The notes beneath the pieces were generated by a model. It was not told the origin of the DNA, did no database searches, and was given only the letters and a program-made list of their open reading frames with translations. From NCBI GenBank assembly GCA_040218145.1, contig JAVJQK010000104.1, forward strand, positions 208,730 through 272,729: a stretch of 64,000 nt of DNA. Reading direction: 5' to 3'. Made by a program: the position numbers and the translations under genes. The first letter of the stretch is position 1; each line of letters opens with the position of its first letter. This DNA is from Sandaracinaceae bacterium (GTDB lineage: Bacteria; Myxococcota_A; Polyangia; Polyangiales; Sandaracinaceae). This document shows, piece by piece, positions 17,260 to 26,999 of the stretch.

Positions 17260-17757
17260 ATGAAGTACCGCGTCACCATCGAAGGCGTCGAGCGGGAGGT
17301 CGACGTGATCGTCACCCCCGGCGGAGGCGTGACCGTCTCCATGGACGGCTCCCCCGTCGAAGCGGACGTCGAGCGCGTCCCGGGCGGGCTGAGCCTGATG
17401 CTCGGCAACCGCGTCTACGACCTCGCGTTCGGCGGCAAGCCGCAGGCGATGGACGTGGCCGCGGGCGCGGCGCGCGGCGTGGCCGAGGTCGAGAGCGAGC
17501 GCATGCGCGCCCGGCGGAAGAAGAAGGGCGGGCTCGGCGCGGGCGGCAAGGAGATCCGCTCTCCCATGCCCGGCCGCGTCGTGAAGCTGCTCGTGGCCGT
17601 CGGCGACGAGGTCGCGGAGGGCGACGCCTGCGTCGTCGTCGAGGCGATGAAGATGGAGAACGAGCTCCGCGCCCCGACCGCCGGCACGGTGCAGGCGATC
17701 CACGCGGAGGAGGGCGCCAGCGTCGAAGGCCAGGCGCTCCTCGTCAGCTTCACTTGA
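17260..17757 (+). CDS. biotinyl/lipoyl carrier protein (BCCP-like)
   Basis: A 165-residue carrier. The C-terminal 75 residues are a biotinyl domain with the biotinylation site EAMKMEN and the paired motif PMPGRVVKLLVAVGDEV. The N-terminal 90 residues form a beta-rich region like the one before BCCP domains of acyl-CoA or pyruvate carboxylases. No carboxylase subunit is adjacent, so its enzyme must be encoded elsewhere. ATG 17260 is preferred over an upstream GTG at 17224. Confidence 0.88.
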   Translation: MKYRVTIEGVEREVDVIVTPGGGVTVSMDGSPVEADVERVPGGLSLMLGNRVYDLAFGGKPQAMDVAAGAARGVAEVESERMRARRKKKGGLGAGGKEIRSPMPGRVVKLLVAVGDEVAEGDACVVVEAMKMENELRAPTAGTVQAIHAEEGASVEGQALLVSFT

Positions 17758-19105
17758 TGCCGTAGTCCTTGATCTTGTAGAGCAGCGCGCGATGCGAGAT
17801 CTCGAGCAGCTTGCTCGCGGCGGTGCGGTTGCCGTCGGTCTTCTCGAGCGCCTTGAGGATCAGCGTCTCCTCCATGTAGCGCTGCGTCTTCTTGATGCTC
17901 AGCTCGCCCGTCGCGAGGATGGCCTGCACCGGATCGGGCTCGCGCAGCCGGTCGGGTAGGTCCGCCTCTCCGAGCGTGTCGCCGTCGGCGAGCACCATCG
18001 CGCGCTCGATGACGTTCTCGAGCTCCCGCACGTTGCCCGGCCAGTGGTAGGCGAGCATCAGCTTGCGCGCCTTCGCGTCCACGCCCCGGATCCGCGTCCC
18101 GAGCCGCGCGTTGTTCCGCTCGAGGAAGGCGTCGGTGAGCATCGGCAGGTCGCCCTTCCGCTCGCGCAGCGGGGGCACCTGGATGGGCAGCACGTTGAGC
18201 CGGTAGAAGAGGTCCTCGCGGAACCGCCCCTCGTCGACCTCTTCCTTCAGGTTGCGCACCGTGGCCGCGACCACGCGCACGTCGACCTCGCGGTCCTTCG
18301 TCTCGCCGAGCCGCCGGAAGGTCCCCTCCTGGAGCGCGCGCAGGAGCTTCACCTGCGTCGCGAGCGGCAGCTCCCCGATCTCGTCGAGGAAGAGCGTCCC
18401 TCCGTCCGCCTCCTCGAACAGCCCGGGCTTGTCGCTGCTCGCGTCGGTGAACGCGCCGCGCTTGTGCCCGAAGAGCTCGCTCTCGATGAGCTGCTCCGGG
18501 ATGGCCCCGCAGTTGATGGGCACGAACGGTCGATCCTTGCGCGCCCCGCGCTCGTGCAGCGCCCGCGCGACCAGCTCCTTGCCCGTCCCGCTCTCGCCCT
18601 GGATGAGCACGGTCGTCGAGTACGCGGCGGCCTTCTCGACGACGCGAAACACCTTCTGCATCGGGTCGCTGCGCCCGATCATCCCGGCGAAGCTCGACTG
18701 CTCGCGCATCTGCGCCTTGAGCTCCCGGTTCTCGCGCTTGAGGCTCTCCCGCTCCTCGGCCTTGCGCAGCGCGAGCAGCACCTCGTCCTGCTTGAACGGC
18801 TTCGACACGTAGTCGTACGCGCCCGCCTTCATCGCCTCGAGCGCCAGGTCCACCGAGCCGAACGCGCTCATCACGATGACCGTCGCCTCGACGCCCTTCT
18901 CGGTGAGCTTCCGCGTCAGCTCGATCCCCGTCATCCCGCCCATGCGCACGTCCGCGAGCACGAAGTCCGGCGCCAGCTCCTCCACCTCGTCGAGCGCCAT
19001 CTCCCCGCTGGAGGCCACGGCCACCTCGTAGCCGTGCTTCTTGAGCATCGTGCGCAACACGAGCCGAATGTTCTCTTCGTCGTCGACGACGAGCACGCGC
19101 GCCAT
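17750..19105 (-). CDS. NtrC-family sigma-54 response regulator
   Basis: A 451-residue transcription activator. The receiver has VLVVDDEENIR, phosphoacceptor in FVLADVRMGG and Lys in VSKPFKQDE. The AAA+ domain has Walker A GESGTGKELVA, GAFTDA instead of GAFTGA in the sigma-54-contacting loop, Walker B GGTLFLDEIGEL and an arginine-finger region. The C-terminus is a Fis-type HTH (GNRTAASKLLEISHRALLYK). No kinase gene is adjacent. Upstream of it is the 0.8-kb repeat island. Confidence 0.95.
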   Translation of the reverse strand: MARVLVVDDEENIRLVLRTMLKKHGYEVAVASSGEMALDEVEELAPDFVLADVRMGGMTGIELTRKLTEKGVEATVIVMSAFGSVDLALEAMKAGAYDYVSKPFKQDEVLLALRKAEERESLKRENRELKAQMREQSSFAGMIGRSDPMQKVFRVVEKAAAYSTTVLIQGESGTGKELVARALHERGARKDRPFVPINCGAIPEQLIESELFGHKRGAFTDASSDKPGLFEEADGGTLFLDEIGELPLATQVKLLRALQEGTFRRLGETKDREVDVRVVAATVRNLKEEVDEGRFREDLFYRLNVLPIQVPPLRERKGDLPMLTDAFLERNNARLGTRIRGVDAKARKLMLAYHWPGNVRELENVIERAMVLADGDTLGEADLPDRLREPDPVQAILATGELSIKKTQRYMEETLILKALEKTDGNRTAASKLLEISHRALLYKIKDYGIK

Positions 19106-19111
19106 CCGCGC

Positions 19112-19117
19112 ATCCTA
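19112..19117 (-). promoter_or_regulatory. candidate -10 of the NtrC-type regulator
   Basis: On the minus strand TAGGAT ends 6 nt before the ATG at 19105, just at the edge of the repeat island. Confidence 0.3.
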
Positions 19118-19208
19118 CGCCACTCCCGCCGACCGCGTGGCGCGAACTCCAGACGCGCCCCTCGAGTGCCCCCAAAGCGCCAGCGAGGCGGCGGGCGACG
19201 AGCGAACC

Positions 19209-19348
19209 GACGCCGCCCCCGAGCGGCGAGCCAAGCGACGCCGCGATCGGCCGGCGAGCCAAGCGACGCCGCCCCCGAGCGGCGAGCGAACCGACGCCGC
19301 CCCCGAGCGGCGAGCGAAGCGACGCCGCGCCCCCAAGCGGAGGTCCCG
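19209..19348. repeat. 28-bp tandem repeat, five copies
   Basis: Units begin at 19209, 19237, 19265, 19293 and 19321, exactly 28 bp apart, each starting GACGCCGC followed by CCCCGAGCGG and CGAGCSAASC with small variations. The period is not a multiple of three and there are no spacers, so it is neither coding nor CRISPR. It forms the NtrC-proximal part of the repeat island. Confidence 0.85.
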
Positions 19349-19390
19349 CGGCAGCGGGCGCCCAGCTTTCGCGCAGCGAAAGCGCGAGGC

Positions 19391-19917
19391 GCGTGGCTCA
19401 CGCGCGGAGCGCGGGACACGGGCGGCGCAGCCGCCCGACTTGGGTTGGGGGGGCCCCGTGGAGCCGGCGCAGCGATGTTTGCGAAGGGCGCGAAGCGCCC
19501 GAAGCGAACATCGTTGCGACGGCGCAACGGGGGGGAGGGGCTTGAAAGGCCCCGCCCAGAAAAAAACGCCGCGTGGCTCACGCGCGGAGCGCGGGACACG
19601 GGCGGCGCAGCCGCCCGACTTGGGTTGGGGGGGCCCCGTGGAGCCGTCGCAGCGATGTTTGCGAAGGGCGCGAAGCGCCCGCAGCGAACATCGTTGCGAC
19701 GGCGCAACGGGGGGGAGGGGCTTGAAAAGCCCCGCCCAGAAAAAAACGCCGCGTGGCTCACGCGCGGAGCGCGGGACACGGGCGGCGCAGCCGCCCGACT
19801 TGGGTGGGGGGGCCCCGTGGAGCGGGTGCAGCGATGTTCGCGAAGGGCGAAGCCCGAAGCGAACATCGTTGTGCCCGCGCAGCGGGGGGGAGGGGCTTGA
19901 AAAGCCCCTCCCAACAA
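19391..19917. repeat. 180-bp direct repeat, three copies, hairpin-rich
   Basis: Copies begin at 19391, 19571 and 19751 with an exact 180-bp period; the first two differ at only a few bases and the third is diverged and shorter. Each copy contains stacked inverted repeats: CGCGC-GGA-GCGCG, GGGCGGC-GCA-GCCGCCC, GGGCGC-GAA-GCGCCC nested inside CGATGTTYGC/GCGAACATCG, and a final GGGGCTT hairpin. Several frames stay open through the array because 180 is divisible by three, but no start, domain or signal supports a protein. Most of 19106-19917 is this repeat plus the 28-bp array and holds no gene. Confidence 0.9.
19888..19912. terminator. hairpin downstream of the SulP gene
   Basis: GGGAGGGGCTT, loop GAA, AAGCCCCTCCC: an 11-bp perfect stem 5 nt beyond the SulP stop. 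There is no U-tract, so factor-independent termination is uncertain. Weaker copies occur at the ends of the other two 180-bp repeats. Confidence 0.5.
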
Positions 19918-21552
19918 CTAATGCCCCACGATCTTCCCAGGGGCCGCGGGCACGTCGACGAGCGTGACCGCGATGTCGCGCGTGTGGGCCGTCTCCTCGA
20001 ACTCGTGGATGAGCTCGAGCACGTCGGGGTGGATGTACATCGAGGGGCGCGCGTCGATCTCGACCATGCTGTGGCCCGGCAGCTCGTGCAGGACCTTGTT
20101 CACGCTCGCCTTGTTGAGGAACGAGACGTTCTCGCTCAGCTCGATGCGGATGCAGTTCTTGCCCGTCTCTTCGTGCGACTCGCGGTGGTGGATGAAGTAC
20201 GGCGTCTTCAGGTTCGCGCGCAGGATGAAGAAGACGGCGACCGCCATCCCGATGCCGACACCCTTGAGGAGGTCCGTGGCCAGGATCGCCGCCACGGTGA
20301 TGGCGAAGGGCGCCCACTGCTCCATGGACTGCCGGAACATGCCGATCACGAGGGTCGGGTTGGCGAGCTTGTAGCCGACGTGGAGGAGCACGGCCGCGAG
20401 GGCCGCGAGCGGGATCATGTTGAGCACCATCGGGAGCAGGACCAGGCCTATCAGGAGCAACAAGCCGTGCGCGAAGGCGCTGACGCGGCTGCGGGCGCCC
20501 GAGTGGATGTTCGCCGAGCCGCGCACGATGACCGCCGTCATCGGGAGACCACCGATCGAGCCGGCGATCATGTTGCCGATACCCTGCGCGGCCAGCTCGC
20601 GATTGGTCGGCGTGTTGCGCTTGTAGGGGTCGAGCTTGTCGATGGCCTCGATGCAGAGCAGCGTCTCGATGCTCGCGACCGCGGCGATGGTGAAGGCCGA
20701 CGACCAGACGTCGACGTCGCCGATGCGGCCGAAGTCGGGGAAGGACATCTCCGCGAAGAGGCCCGAGAGCCCACCCGTGGGCAGCGACACGAGGTGCTCG
20801 CCCGAGAGGAAGAGGTCGCCCGCGAAGGCCTGGTAGGCGACGTTGATGCCGATGCCGAGGCCCACGGCCACGAGCGGGCCGGGCAGCCACTTGAGCTTCT
20901 TGAGGGCGGGGATCTGCGCCCAGGCGATCAGCATCACGAGGCCGATGCCCGCGATGATCGTCGCCCCGACGTGCATGTGGGTGAAGGAGAACGTCAGCGC
21001 CTCGAGCGGGCCCATCTGGCCGTCGCGCAGGAGCGTGAGGTCTCCCTCGAAGCTCGCCGAGTCGAGCCCGACCGCGTGCGGCAGCTGCTTCATGATCAGG
21101 ATGATCCCGATCGCAGCGAGCATCCCCTTGATGACGCTCGAGGGGAAGTAGTACGCAAAGATACCTGCGCGCAGGATGCCGAAGCCGAACTGCAGCGCCC
21201 CGGCGAGCACCACGGCGAGCAGGAAGCCCTGATAGCCGAGGGTGTCGATGGCCACGAGCACGATGGTGGTCAGACCCGCCGCGGGGCCGCTCACCGCGAG
21301 GTGGCTGCCGCTCGCCCAGGCCACGACCACGCCGCCCACGATGCCCGTGATCAAACCAGCGAGCGGAGGGGCGCCCGACGCCACGGCGATGCCCAGGCAG
21401 AGCGGCAGCGCCACGAGGAAGACCACCACCGAGGCCGGTAGGTCGTGCTTCAGGTTCGCGAGGTAGCCGGCGTTCTGAGGCCCGAGGTCTCGCAGCGCCT
21501 CGGGCGGCTCAGAGTTGCGCGTCTCCGACTGATTCTGTTTCGCCTTGTCCAC
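19918..21552 (-). CDS. SulP-family inorganic anion transporter
   Basis: A 544-residue membrane transporter. The N-terminal SulP core starts with NLKHDLPASVVVFLVALPLC and contains SGPAAGLTTIVL and an anion-site region ending GLPMTAVIVRGSANIHSGAR; about 12 membrane helices follow, then a short cytoplasmic STAS-like tail (residues 440-544). SulP proteins carry sulfate, bicarbonate or chloride; the substrate cannot be told. The GTG at 21552 gives the normal N-terminus, but AGGAG lies 17 nt upstream, so the exact start is unsure. Divergent from the TSP3 protein gene. Confidence 0.9.
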   Translation of the reverse strand: MDKAKQNQSETRNSEPPEALRDLGPQNAGYLANLKHDLPASVVVFLVALPLCLGIAVASGAPPLAGLITGIVGGVVVAWASGSHLAVSGPAAGLTTIVLVAIDTLGYQGFLLAVVLAGALQFGFGILRAGIFAYYFPSSVIKGMLAAIGIILIMKQLPHAVGLDSASFEGDLTLLRDGQMGPLEALTFSFTHMHVGATIIAGIGLVMLIAWAQIPALKKLKWLPGPLVAVGLGIGINVAYQAFAGDLFLSGEHLVSLPTGGLSGLFAEMSFPDFGRIGDVDVWSSAFTIAAVASIETLLCIEAIDKLDPYKRNTPTNRELAAQGIGNMIAGSIGGLPMTAVIVRGSANIHSGARSRVSAFAHGLLLLIGLVLLPMVLNMIPLAALAAVLLHVGYKLANPTLVIGMFRQSMEQWAPFAITVAAILATDLLKGVGIGMAVAVFFILRANLKTPYFIHHRESHEETGKNCIRIELSENVSFLNKASVNKVLHELPGHSMVEIDARPSMYIHPDVLELIHEFEETAHTRDIAVTLVDVPAAPGKIVGH

Positions 21553-21680
21553 GGTCGACAGCCCGTTCTCTCCTGAGTTGCCCAGCGCCTCGGCGGGAGC
21601 GGGGGGGTACGCGAAAGCGACCTGTTCTATGCGATGGCAGCGGCGAATTCGCAACCCCGCGTTTTCATTGCCGGCGCTGG

Positions 21681-21686
21681 TATGCT
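21681..21686 (+). promoter_or_regulatory. candidate -10 of the TSP3 outer-membrane protein gene
   Basis: TATGCT ends 10 nt before ATG 21697, implying a leader of only a few bases. Confidence 0.3.
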
Positions 21687-21696
21687 CCGCGGGCCC

Positions 21697-23532
<1,836 letters not shown>

Positions 23533-23636
23533 GGCGCGTTCGCGGCTCCAGGATCGCAATCTCCCGAAATTGTTGCTCGAAGATGGGGCGATTTGACGTG
23601 AACACGGGGGGGCTGAGTACAGTCAGAGGTCACCGC

Positions 23637-24614
23637 ATGTCGGATCGCCGAAGGCAGCTCGGGCTCAGGGCCTCCGCATCGTGCGCGTTCATCGCGCTCG
23701 CGTGCGCCTTGGTGCCGGTCGGGCTGGTGCCGGTCGGGCTGGGGGTCGCCCAGTCGGATCACTCGACGATGGTCCGCGTTCTGCGGCGGAGCCCCGACTT
23801 CCGCGCCCGGGTGCGCGCCGCCCTCGCCCTCGGGTCCACGAACGATCACGCCGTCACGCGACACCTCGTGCGGGCGCTGCGGGACGAGAACCCGGCCGTC
23901 CGCGCCGCCTCGGCCACCGCGCTCGGGCGGCTCGGCGATCCCGCGGCGCTCGACGCCCTGCGGCGGCTCGAGCGCGACGAGGAGCGGGTGGTGCGCGACG
24001 AGGCGCGGCAGGCGATACGCCGCATCGAGGTCGCGTCGCGCGGCTCCGCCCCCTCCGGCCCCAGCGCGCCCGCCCGGGTCAGCCCCCGCCGCGGCGGCGG
24101 CGACGCGTACCCGGCGATCTCGGTGATCCCACGCGCCCGCGACATCTACTGGCCGCGCATCCGCTACGTGGTCGTGCTCGGGGACATGCAGAACCGGTCC
24201 AACTTCCGGGACGACTCCCTCGCGCAGGTGCTCCAGCAGGAGGTCAGCCGCAACCTGCTGGTCCTCCGCGGCGTGGCCGTCTTCCAGGACGGGCAGCTCG
24301 ACGCGAACGCCCAGCGGCAGATCGCGCGGCGGAGCCTGCCGAAGCTGCGGCTCGAGGGCTCGCTCAACCGGGTCGAGCGTCGCCGTCAGCGCCGGCAGCT
24401 CACCATCCGCTGCGAGGTGTCGCTGATGCTCATGGACGAGCCCGAGCGGAACCTGCGCGGGATGCTCCAGGGCGCGGCCGAGGGCAGCCAGCCCCAGCGC
24501 CGGGGCGCGCGGCAGCAGCAGGAGTCCACGCTGGCGCGACAGGCCCTGACCGGCGCGGTGCGGGGCGCGATGAGCGGCGCCGCGCAGGCGATCTCGAACG
24601 CCGGCCGCCGGTAG
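23637..24614 (+). CDS. exported HEAT-repeat protein
   Basis: A 325-residue protein with an N-terminal hydrophobic signal containing the small tandem VPVGLVPVGLGV. Residues 45-125 are two or three HEAT/PBS-lyase-type repeats (RVRAALALGSTNDHAVTRHL, VRAASATALGRLGDPAALDA). A C-terminal domain (RIRYVVVLGDMQNRS to the end) resembles lipoprotein-type FlgT/CsgG-like folds only loosely. ATG 23637 has AGAGGT 7 nt upstream. Function unknown; likely a periplasmic scaffold. Confidence 0.75.
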   Translation: MSDRRRQLGLRASASCAFIALACALVPVGLVPVGLGVAQSDHSTMVRVLRRSPDFRARVRAALALGSTNDHAVTRHLVRALRDENPAVRAASATALGRLGDPAALDALRRLERDEERVVRDEARQAIRRIEVASRGSAPSGPSAPARVSPRRGGGDAYPAISVIPRARDIYWPRIRYVVVLGDMQNRSNFRDDSLAQVLQQEVSRNLLVLRGVAVFQDGQLDANAQRQIARRSLPKLRLEGSLNRVERRRQRRQLTIRCEVSLMLMDEPERNLRGMLQGAAEGSQPQRRGARQQQESTLARQALTGAVRGAMSGAAQAISNAGRR

Positions 24615-24634
24615 CCGATCCGACACGCTCCCCG

Positions 24635-24643
24635 TGCTACAGT
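24635..24643 (+). promoter_or_regulatory. candidate extended -10 (TGCTACAGT)
   Basis: TGCTACAGT ends 8 nt before the GTG at 24652, which would give a leaderless mRNA. Confidence 0.35.
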
Positions 24644-24651
24644 GCCCCGCC

Positions 24652-25278
24652 GTGAGACGCCTTCTCTTCGTGATCTCGGTGCTTTCGATGCTCTGCGCCT
24701 GCACGCCGCAGGGGGATCCTCAGATCCCCGCGGAGGGCTTCACCGACGACTTCGAGCGCGAGGATCTGGGCGACGTCTGGCACAACACGGGCGGCCGCTA
24801 CCGGATCCAGAACGGCTGGCTCAACATCCAGGGCGCGCGCAATCGGCCCCTCTGGCTCCGCCGCCGCCTCCCGCGCGACGTGCGCGTCGAGTTCGACGTC
24901 CGCTCCGAGAGCCCCCAGGGCGACATCAAGGTGGAGATCTTCGGCGACGGATCGAGCCGCGCGACCAGCGAGAGCTACACCGCGACGAGCTACGTGGTGG
25001 TCTTCGGCGGCTGGAACAACAGCCTGAACATCATCGCCCGGATGGACGAGCACGCCGACGATCGCGCGGTCGGCCCGCGCCGCCCCGTCGAGCCCGGTCG
25101 CACCTACCGGATGAAGATCGAGCGCATCGGGGACACCATCACGGCCTACGTCGACGGGGAGGAGCTGGTCAGCCTGACCGACCCAGATCCTCTCGAAGGC
25201 CGCGGCCACGACCACTTCGCCTTCAACGACTGGGAGGCGGACCTCTGGTTCGACAATCTCAGAATCACGCCTCTCTGA
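24652..25278 (+). CDS. lipoprotein with concanavalin-like (DUF1080-type) domain
   Basis: A 208-residue lipoprotein. RRLLFVISVLSMLCACT is the signal with lipobox Cys. The mature domain starts FTDDFEREDLGDVWHNTGG and continues with WLNIQGARNRPLWLRRRLP, VRVEFDVRSESPQGDIKVEI and a terminal DLWFDNLRI, the layout of LamG/3-keto-disaccharide hydrolase-like jelly rolls. GTG 24652 starts the signal; the GTG at 24634 is part of the putative -10. A sugar-binding role is inferred. Confidence 0.8.
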   Translation: MRRLLFVISVLSMLCACTPQGDPQIPAEGFTDDFEREDLGDVWHNTGGRYRIQNGWLNIQGARNRPLWLRRRLPRDVRVEFDVRSESPQGDIKVEIFGDGSSRATSESYTATSYVVVFGGWNNSLNIIARMDEHADDRAVGPRRPVEPGRTYRMKIERIGDTITAYVDGEELVSLTDPDPLEGRGHDHFAFNDWEADLWFDNLRITPL

Positions 25279-25286
25279 GGTTGCCT

Positions 25287-25295
25287 TGCTACACT
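25287..25295 (+). promoter_or_regulatory. candidate extended -10 (TGCTACACT)
   Basis: TGCTACACT lies 23 nt before ATG 25319, nearly identical to the element before the preceding gene, suggesting a separate promoter. Confidence 0.35.
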
Positions 25296-25318
25296 GATCG
25301 AGGACCCGTCCGGCCCCG

Positions 25319-26293
25319 ATGGAAGTCAAACAGTTCGACATCCTGCTGCACGACGCCGAGGTGAAGCTCAAGCGCCTCAAGGCGCTCTATGAGCAGTACT
25401 TCCAGGGCATCGAGCGCATCGAGCCGCTGATCGTGCGCAAGGACCTCGATCGGACGTTCAAGAACCTCCACAAGAACCGACCGCGCAACACCGCGGCGCG
25501 CTTCAAGCTCAACCAGCTGCAGGCGAGCTACAACACCTACCAGACCTACTGGGGTCGCATCGCTCGGCAGATCGAGGAGGGGACCTACGAGCGCGACGTG
25601 CGGCGGGCCAAGCGTCGACGCGGCCGCGGCGCCGCCGCCGCCGACCGCGAGGTCAAGGAGTTCGAGCTGGACCTCGAGGCGGATCTCGACCTCGACGCGA
25701 ACGATCTCTTCGGAGAGGACGAGCTGGCGTCGGTGCTCAGCGCGCTCGACGAGCGCACGTCGGCGCCGCCTCCCGAGCCCAAACCGGCCGGCTTCAGCGC
25801 CTTCTCCCCGTTCTCGCGCGCGGAGTCGACGGGCACCAGCAAGGTCGCGCCCCTGCCGAAGCGCGACCCGCTGCCCGCCGACGACACGCAGCCCAACGCG
25901 GTCAACCCGTTCGCCGCCAAGCCCGTCACGGCCACCTTCGGCAAGCCCAAGCGCGACGTGGCTCCGTCCCCCCCGCCGTCCCGACCCGAGCCCCCCGCGC
26001 GCCCGAGGCCGCCGAGCCCGCCCGCCCGCGCCGCTCGCCCCGGGCCGCCACCGCCGCCGCCGCGCCGCCCTCCTCCGCCGCCCGGCGGGGAGAACATGAA
26101 GAAGCTCTACGCCGACTACATCTCGGCCCGGCGCCAGAACAGCGAGCGCACCGACAACATGAGCTACGACAAGCTCGAGAAGTCGGTGAAGAAGATGAAA
26201 GACCGGCTGCGGCAGAAGCACGGCGACCGGAAGATCGACTTCGAGGTCGTGCTGCAGAACGGGCGTGTGGGCCTGAAGCCCAAGATCAAGTAG
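25319..26293 (+). CDS. MXAN_5187-like two-domain protein
   Basis: A 324-residue cytoplasmic protein. The N-terminal 95 residues are helical and basic (VKQFDILLHDAEVKLKRLKA ... RKDLDRTFKNLH). A long acidic then Pro-rich linker (PPPPPRRPPPPP) joins a C-terminal helical domain beginning MKKLYADYISARRQNSER with KKMKDRLRQKHGDRKIDFEV. This matches, as I remember it, the myxobacterial MXAN_5187 C-terminal domain family, whose function is unknown. It is convergent with the LuxR-type regulator, leaving only 3 bp between. Confidence 0.8.
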   Translation: MEVKQFDILLHDAEVKLKRLKALYEQYFQGIERIEPLIVRKDLDRTFKNLHKNRPRNTAARFKLNQLQASYNTYQTYWGRIARQIEEGTYERDVRRAKRRRGRGAAAADREVKEFELDLEADLDLDANDLFGEDELASVLSALDERTSAPPPEPKPAGFSAFSPFSRAESTGTSKVAPLPKRDPLPADDTQPNAVNPFAAKPVTATFGKPKRDVAPSPPPSRPEPPARPRPPSPPARAARPGPPPPPPRRPPPPPGGENMKKLYADYISARRQNSERTDNMSYDKLEKSVKKMKDRLRQKHGDRKIDFEVVLQNGRVGLKPKIK

Positions 26294-26296
26294 CGC

Positions 26297-26890
26297 TCAC
26301 AGCCAGAGCAGGCCGCGCCGCGCCGCCACCACCACCGCCTCCGTGCGGGTGGCCACCCCGAGCTTGCCGAGGATCTGGCCGACGAAGAACTTCGCGGTGT
26401 GCTCGCTGATCCCGAGCGCCTTCGCCACCCGCCGGTTGGAGTGCCCCGAGGCCACCAGCGTCAACACCTGTCGCTCACGCGCGGTGAGCTCCTCGCCCTC
26501 GTCCTCGAGCGCGCTCGGATCGGGCAGCGCGCCGCGCGCCATCTCTCCGTCGACGACCACGAGCCCGAGCCCCACCGCGAGGATGGCGGCGCACAGGCGC
26601 TCGGGCGCGCAGTCGCGCGGGAGCACGGCGGCCGCCCCCTGGGAGAGCAGCTCGGTCGGACGCGCCCCCGCCTCGACGAGCACGACCAGGGGCAGGTCCG
26701 TCGACAGCGACGGAAGCTTCTTGCCCGGCCGCAGATCCACCACCGCGACGTCGGCCACGTCGGCGGCGCCCGCGCGCAGCCCCTGCTCGACGAGCACCCG
26801 CTCGAGCCCCGCGCGCACGAGCGGATCGTGCGTCACCACGTGAGCCCGGAGAGGCGTCTCGCGGCGCGCGAACGGAGGGGGTCCCGACAC
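26297..26890 (-). CDS. LuxR-type regulator with degenerate receiver
   Basis: A 197-residue regulator starting at GTG 26890. Residues 15-115 have a receiver-like fold (VVTHDPLVRAGLERVLVEQG), but the conserved Lys is replaced (VLPRDCAPE) and the acidic pocket is reduced, so phosphorylation is doubtful. The C-terminal LuxR HTH is intact: ELTARERQVLTLVASGHSNR and KALGISEHTAKFFVGQIL. Divergent from the HtrA-like gene, which it may regulate. No cognate kinase is adjacent. Confidence 0.85.
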   Translation of the reverse strand: MSGPPPFARRETPLRAHVVTHDPLVRAGLERVLVEQGLRAGAADVADVAVVDLRPGKKLPSLSTDLPLVVLVEAGARPTELLSQGAAAVLPRDCAPERLCAAILAVGLGLVVVDGEMARGALPDPSALEDEGEELTARERQVLTLVASGHSNRRVAKALGISEHTAKFFVGQILGKLGVATRTEAVVVAARRGLLWL

Positions 26891-26999
26891 CCCTTCAGCG
26901 TGCGGCGCCGCGGGCGCGCGTCAACCCACCCGAACGGGCAGGCGCGTTCCCCTCCGACCGGGCGATGTGCGCCGGTGCGCCGCGTCCGAGGATCCATGC

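Noticed and set aside
19209..19348. Possible CRISPR array
   Set aside because: The 28-bp units are contiguous with no spacers, and no cas gene is present.
19115..20890. Long open frames running through the 180-bp repeats, with a 60-residue repeated peptide
   Set aside because: They stay open only because the period is divisible by three; no start signal, domain or signal peptide, and the same DNA is open in several frames on both strands.
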